In this document: one piece after another, positions 5,098 through 8,380 of the stretch
How the letters are laid out: each line of letters opens with the position of its first letter
Position numbering within the stretch: the stretch's first letter is position 1
From: LMUY01 sp964657445
GTDB lineage: Bacteria; Pseudomonadota; Alphaproteobacteria; Acetobacterales; Acetobacteraceae
Assembly: GCA_964657445.1 (NCBI GenBank)
Contig: CAZZVB010000193.1
Coordinates: 1-8,380, forward strand
DNA: 8,380 nucleotides
Direction: 5' to 3'
Made by a program: the position numbers and the translations under genes
The notes under the pieces: model-generated
Database searches by the model: none
What the model was told of the DNA's origin: nothing
What the model saw: the letters and a program-made list of their open reading frames with translations, nothing else

Positions 5098-5966
5098 GCG
5101 TCGCAACCAGCCAAGTCCCCGGTGTGTATCGCCGCCGGATTGGCGACATTCTCGTCACGGCATTGAGTGACGGGCACATCGTCCTCCCGCCAGAGGTCTT
5201 CCAAGGCATCACGCCGGAGGAGATCGAGCAGGTGATGCGGGCCGGAGGACGGCGGCCGCCGTTCACCACCTCCATCAACGCGTATCTGCTGCAATGGAGC
5301 GGTCACACTGTTCTCGTGGATGCCGGCACCGGCAATCTCATGGGCCCGGCGGCCGGCAAACTGGCGCCCAACTTGGCAGCGGCCGGCGTTGCGGTCGAGG
5401 ACGTCAGTGCCGTGCTCATGACGCACCTGCACATCGATCACGCGGGCGGTTTGGTCAACGACGCGGGGGAGGCGGTTTACCCAAACGCCGAGATCGTTGT
5501 GTCCGAGACGGAGATCGCGTTCTGGCAGGATGACGCCGCCATGGCCGCGACGCCGGAAGCACTCCGGTCCGCCTTTGACGTGGCGCGCAAGACCACTGCG
5601 CCCTACGCCAACCGCACCCGGCGGTTCACCAGCGGTGAAGTGCTGCCCGGGATCGAGGTGGTTGCGTTGCCTGGCCACACACCGGGCCACACCGGCTACC
5701 ACATCACGAGCGGCGGCGAGTCGTTGCTAATCTGGGGCGATGTCGTGCACCGTCCGGTCCTGCAGGCCGCTCGGCCGGACGTTACGCTGGCGTTTGACAA
5801 CAACCCGCCGAAAGCCGCCGAAACTCGCCGCAACATACTCGCCAAGGCAGCCGACGAGGACCTTCTGGTGACGGGCATGCACATGTCCTTCCCCGGCTTC
5901 GCCCGCATCGCCCGTTCAGGCGAAGCCTACGCCGTTCAGCCGGACGTCTGGGCGGAACTGTCGTAA
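5094..5966 (+). CDS. Metallo-beta-lactamase-fold hydrolase (lactonase/MPH-like)
   Basis: A 290-residue MBL-fold enzyme, probably cytoplasmic since no signal peptide is seen. The full set of dinuclear metal ligands can be read: HLHIDH (H111, H113, D115, H116), GHTPGH with H195, D216 in IWGDVVH, and H263 in GMHMSFPG. The SDGHIVLP start, the INAYLLQ and VLVDAGTG strands, and the overall length resemble the broad clade holding N-acyl-homoserine lactonases and methyl-parathion-hydrolase-like enzymes. MBL members change substrate easily, so the true substrate is open. ATG 5094 overlaps the ATPase stop (ATGA) and has AAGGAG at 5083-5088, five bases upstream, so it is translationally coupled to the ATPase. 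A longer frame reading back to 4491 lies wholly inside the ATPase gene and is not real. Confidence 0.93.
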   Translation: MSVATSQVPGVYRRRIGDILVTALSDGHIVLPPEVFQGITPEEIEQVMRAGGRRPPFTTSINAYLLQWSGHTVLVDAGTGNLMGPAAGKLAPNLAAAGVAVEDVSAVLMTHLHIDHAGGLVNDAGEAVYPNAEIVVSETEIAFWQDDAAMAATPEALRSAFDVARKTTAPYANRTRRFTSGEVLPGIEVVALPGHTPGHTGYHITSGGESLLIWGDVVHRPVLQAARPDVTLAFDNNPPKAAETRRNILAKAADEDLLVTGMHMSFPGFARIARSGEAYAVQPDVWAELS

Positions 5967-5973
5967 GACCGTT

Positions 5974-6017
5974 ATTGCGAGCAGCCGCTTTGACGTCATG
6001 AGGCGGCGGCTCGCAAT
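5974..6017. terminator. Long hairpin between convergent MBL and hydrolase genes, REP-like
   Basis: ATTGCGAGC (5974-5982) pairs with GCTCGCAAT (6009-6017). After one A-G mismatch, GCCGC (5984-5988) pairs with GCGGC (6003-6007), and the apex contains the palindrome TGACGTCA (5991-5998). It starts 7 bases after the MBL stop and ends 5 bases before the hydrolase stop, so it can end transcription from both sides, although no T-run follows on either strand. The ATTGCGAG ends resemble the dispersed palindromic repeats of some alphaproteobacteria (CATTGCGAG-type), so a single degenerate REP-like unit is possible. Confidence 0.55.
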
Positions 6018-6022
6018 GATCG

Positions 6023-7066
6023 CTACTTACCCAAATGTTTGTCGAAGAACGCGGCGATCTCCTCGAACGCCTCGCGGCTTTCCGGCGCTGTGTCGTCGCG
6101 CGTGTAGTAGGCGTGCGACTGGCCTTCGAACACTTGCAGCGCGGCATCGACCCCGGCTTCGCGTAGCTTTCGGTGCGCACGGACGGTGTTGCTCAGCAGC
6201 AGGTCGCGCGTGCCGGTGGTGAGGATCGCGGGCGGGAAGCCGTGGAAGTCGCCCATCAGCGGCGACAGCATCGGGTCCGCCAGATCGTGCCCCTGCGCGT
6301 AGAAACGCGCCGCGGCGTCGCAGAACCCGGTCGGCGAGACGAGCACGTTATCCACCATCGCGTTCGTCTGGAACGAGTCGCCCACCCCCGTCAGGTCCGA
6401 CATCGGCGTGCCGGGTGCGATCGCGGCTGGCAGCGGCAGGCCGTCCGCCTTGGCGCGCAGTACCATCTCCAGAGTCAGTGCGCCGCCGGCCGAACTGCCG
6501 AAGATCGCCATATCATGCGGGTCGGCCATCTTGGTCGCAGCCTTCCAGACCGTCATCGCATCGTCGAGCGCCGCCGGGTAATAAGCCTCGGGCGGCATCC
6601 GGTAGTTTACCGAAATGACCTTGTAATGCCCGAAGCCGGCCATAAAGATCGCTTCCGGCAGAGCTGCTTGGTCGGGGTTCAGCACGTAGCATCCGCCGTG
6701 TACGTGGATTAGAAGGCGATTGCGGTTCTCCGGCGCGATCACGTCCGGCGTCACGGTATAGACTTTGACGCCATCGATCACGCCGGCTTCGACCTTCACA
6801 TGCAGGCGCTCCAGCATGCCCGGCACGTTCTTCGCCAGAGCCTCTGCACCTGTGGCGGCAAGCTGCTTCCATCCATCCGGCGTGGTCGGCGGGTTGTTCC
6901 AGTTGGTTCGCAGCGGCAGCGCGATAATGGCCTGGATCTGCGGGCTGACGTCACCCGGAACGGGAACCGTCTTTGCCGGTACGTCACGCGTCGCCAACTC
7001 GGCGGCGTGGGTGAGCGGAGTAAGGGCGCAGACGGCCGCGAGTGTTGCGATGGCAAGCTTGGGCAT
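6023..7066 (-). CDS. Exported alpha/beta hydrolase, HSL-type esterase
   Basis: A 347-residue predicted periplasmic esterase. Residues 1 to about 21-22 (MPKLAIATLAAVCALTPLTHA) are a Sec signal peptide. The mature enzyme belongs to the hormone-sensitive-lipase (alpha/beta hydrolase fold-3) group: oxyanion motif HGGC (123-126), nucleophile elbow GSSAGG with Ser192, acid Asp288 in GTRDLLLS, and His318 in EGQSHAYY. DPMLSPLMGDFHGFPPAILTTG is also typical of the family. The third glycine of the usual HGGG is cysteine here. The substrate is unknown; family members cut short-chain esters. ATG 7066 has AGGA at 7075-7078, eight bases upstream, and starts the signal peptide exactly. Oddly, no stop codon separates it from xth upstream in the same frame. 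Confidence 0.9.
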   Translation of the reverse strand: MPKLAIATLAAVCALTPLTHAAELATRDVPAKTVPVPGDVSPQIQAIIALPLRTNWNNPPTTPDGWKQLAATGAEALAKNVPGMLERLHVKVEAGVIDGVKVYTVTPDVIAPENRNRLLIHVHGGCYVLNPDQAALPEAIFMAGFGHYKVISVNYRMPPEAYYPAALDDAMTVWKAATKMADPHDMAIFGSSAGGALTLEMVLRAKADGLPLPAAIAPGTPMSDLTGVGDSFQTNAMVDNVLVSPTGFCDAAARFYAQGHDLADPMLSPLMGDFHGFPPAILTTGTRDLLLSNTVRAHRKLREAGVDAALQVFEGQSHAYYTRDDTAPESREAFEEIAAFFDKHLGK

Positions 7067-7876
7067 GTCGCGTTTCCTCGTTTTTGTGGCCGACCGTTTA
7101 CGCGATGGTGCGAGAACGATCCAGGTGGGGGCGTGGTCGCTGGCGCCGGGCCGGCCGCGGACGTCACGGTCCACGCCGGCTTCGCACAGCCGCGGTGCGA
7201 TCGACGGGCTGAGCAGCAGGTGATCGAGGCGTAACCCGGCGTTGCGTTGCCAGCGATCCCGCAAATAGTCCCAAAACGTGTAAATCGGCTCGTCGGGATG
7301 CAGCGTGCGTAACGCGTCGGTCCAGCCCTGATCGAGCAGGCGGCGGAACGCGGCGCGGGTCGGCGGCTGTAGCAGCGCATTCTTGTCGTAGGATTTCGAA
7401 ACGTACATGTCAGCCGGGGTGGGGATGACGTTGTAGTCGCCGGCGAGCACGACGGGCAGGCCGGACGCCAACAGGCCGGCCGCGTGAACGATCAGCCGTT
7501 CGAACCAGGCGAGTTTGTAGTCGAACTTGGGGCCTGGCTGCGGATTGCCGTTGGGCAGGTAGATCGACGCGATCAGTACGCCGTTGACTGCAGCCTCGAT
7601 GTAGCGGCTTTGCGCGTCCGCCGGATCACCGGGCAGGCTGCGCCGGGTCTCAACCGGGTCCGCCCCGCGCGCCAGGATGGCGACGCCGTTCCAGCTACGC
7701 TGGCCGTGCCAGACTGCGCCATAACCCGCTGCTTTTATGGCCGCGATAGGAAAGGCCTCATCGGTGGCCTTCAGCTCTTGAAGGCAGGCCACGTCGGGTC
7801 TTGCGTCGCGCAGCCAGTCCAGCAGGTTTGGCAACCGCTTATTGACGTTGTTGATGTTGAAGGTGGCGATCTTCAC
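7067..7876 (-). CDS. xth: Exodeoxyribonuclease III, lacking its own stop codon
   Basis: An AP endonuclease / 3'-5' exonuclease of the exonuclease III (EEP) superfamily, acting in base excision repair on abasic sites and blocked 3' ends. All expected active-site residues are visible: N7 in FNINN, E34 in LQELK, the SWNGVAIL strand (61-68), Y106 in SIYLPNG, D147 and N149 in AGDYNV, D218 in LRLDHLLLS, and D247-H248 in GASDHAP. The family domain ends at about residue 255 (TWIVLA), the usual length. The start is GTG 7876 (canonical MKIATFNINNV), nine bases after the upstream stop and without a Shine-Dalgarno. The frame runs on through a basic linker (PSRKRSATKTRKRD) into the hydrolase with no stop. 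The 7067 boundary given here is where the downstream protein begins, not a stop codon. The actual product may be 617 residues, ending at 6023. Confidence 0.9.
7074..7079 (-). promoter_or_regulatory. Ribosome-binding site of the exported hydrolase
   Basis: On the - strand GAGGAA, with its AGGA core eight bases from ATG 7066. It decides the start of the hydrolase: despite the reading frame being open from xth, the second protein has its own well-placed initiation signal. Confidence 0.6.
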
Positions 7877-7885
7877 GCCGCGGCG

Positions 7886-8380
7886 TCAGCCATAGCCGAG
7901 TTCGTCCAGCGAACGGTGCGCCGCCCGCACCAGCGCGCCTTCCACTGTCGCCAGGAAGTCGCCGCCGGCCGTTTCCGTCGTCCACGGGTCCATCGTGGTG
8001 GAGATCAGGAAGTCCACGCCGAGCTCCGCGTCGGGCACCACGCCAAGCCGGCGGCAGAACGCATCGACGAATTGATGGCCGTAGGTTGCGGGTTCGTAGC
8101 GGGACGACGTCAGCACCAGTTCCAGATCCGTTACGTCCGCCCGCGGTTCGATCAGGCTGCAGTGGCTGAACACCCGGTCGTTGAATGCGTTGGCCTTGGC
8201 GAGCGACTTGTTCATGCGCCCGTCCGCCGTTTTGAAGTTCAACGAGAAGGCCAGGATGACCTGGTCCGACCCCAGCGACGTGAACAGGTTCTTGGCGTCC
8301 GCGTCTTCCAGCAGCAATGCTTCCAGCCCGGCATTGTCGACATCCACGAAGCGGCGGATGGCCACGCGCTCGGCGGCCAG
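7886..8380 (-). CDS. Unrecognised protein, C-terminal part, cut by the window edge
   Basis: The frame is open to base 8380, so the N-terminus probably lies outside. At least 164 codons are visible (LAAERVAIRRF onward). A GTG at 8365 could start a 159-residue protein but has no good ribosome-binding site. I do not recognise the family. The visible part is soluble, acidic and without membrane segments. It has the segments SDQVILAFSLNFKTADGRMNK, VFSHCSLIEPRADVTDLELV, SSRYEPATYGHQFVDAFCRR and ELGVDFLISTTMDPWTTETAG, suggesting an alternating alpha/beta fold. Its stop lies nine bases before the xth GTG, so the two are probably in one operon and translated in a coupled way. A nucleic-acid role by association with xth is only a guess. 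Confidence 0.7.
   Translation of the reverse strand: MAAERVAIRRFVDVDNAGLEALLLEDADAKNLFTSLGSDQVILAFSLNFKTADGRMNKSLAKANAFNDRVFSHCSLIEPRADVTDLELVLTSSRYEPATYGHQFVDAFCRRLGVVPDAELGVDFLISTTMDPWTTETAGGDFLATVEGALVRAAHRSLDELGYG

Noticed and set aside
4938..5702. Antisense frame (254 codons) across the ATPase-MBL junction
   Set aside because: It covers two well-supported genes on the other strand and shows no domain; a GC-rich shadow.
1..8380. CRISPR arrays, tRNA or rRNA genes, insertion sequences, riboswitches
   Set aside because: I saw no regularly spaced repeats, cloverleaf-like genes, transposase motifs or recognisable aptamer folds in reading the window on both strands.

Overview
The window is high-GC, densely packed bacterial DNA. 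Gene content and style (an alphaproteobacterial-type YajC starting MFITPAHAQ, a DUF2852 protein, a DUF815 ATPase next to yajC, GTG starts, ATGA overlaps) point to an alphaproteobacterium, most likely Rhodospirillales/Acetobacteraceae. That placement is inference from protein style, not from a search. No tRNA, rRNA, CRISPR array or insertion sequence was seen.

Layout. Left part, + strand: a possible 10-codon tail of an upstream gene (tatC by synteny only), serS (seryl-tRNA synthetase), a TetR regulator with a WHG-type C-terminal domain, a small membrane protein of the DUF2852 family, a strong hairpin, and a glycine-zipper (SlyB-like) lipoprotein. A perfect 8+8 bp palindrome lies between tetR and DUF2852. 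Middle, - strand: yajC, followed four bases later by an unrecognised predicted lipoprotein that runs tail-to-tail into the glycine-zipper lipoprotein. A compact divergent region (about 85 bp) holds a good sigma70-like promoter for yajC, flanked by 9-bp inverted arms. From it a + strand pair diverges: a DUF815 P-loop ATPase and a metallo-beta-lactamase-fold hydrolase joined by an ATGA overlap. Right part, - strand: an unrecognised gene cut by the window edge, exodeoxyribonuclease III (xth), and an exported HSL-type alpha/beta hydrolase. A long near-perfect hairpin separates this group from the MBL gene.

How it fits together. The serS and DUF815/yajC genes look like remnants of the conserved alphaproteobacterial tatC-serS-surE-pcm-peptidase-yajC-secDF neighbourhood. 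Here surE, pcm and secDF are absent, and a regulator, envelope proteins and hydrolases sit between and around the conserved genes. The most unusual point is that xth and the alpha/beta hydrolase form one uninterrupted 617-codon reading frame, although the second protein has its own Shine-Dalgarno, ATG and signal peptide. I see no clear new defence, mobile or biosynthetic system. The best leads are the xth-hydrolase frame, the palindrome beside tetR, and the yajC-lipoprotein coupling.
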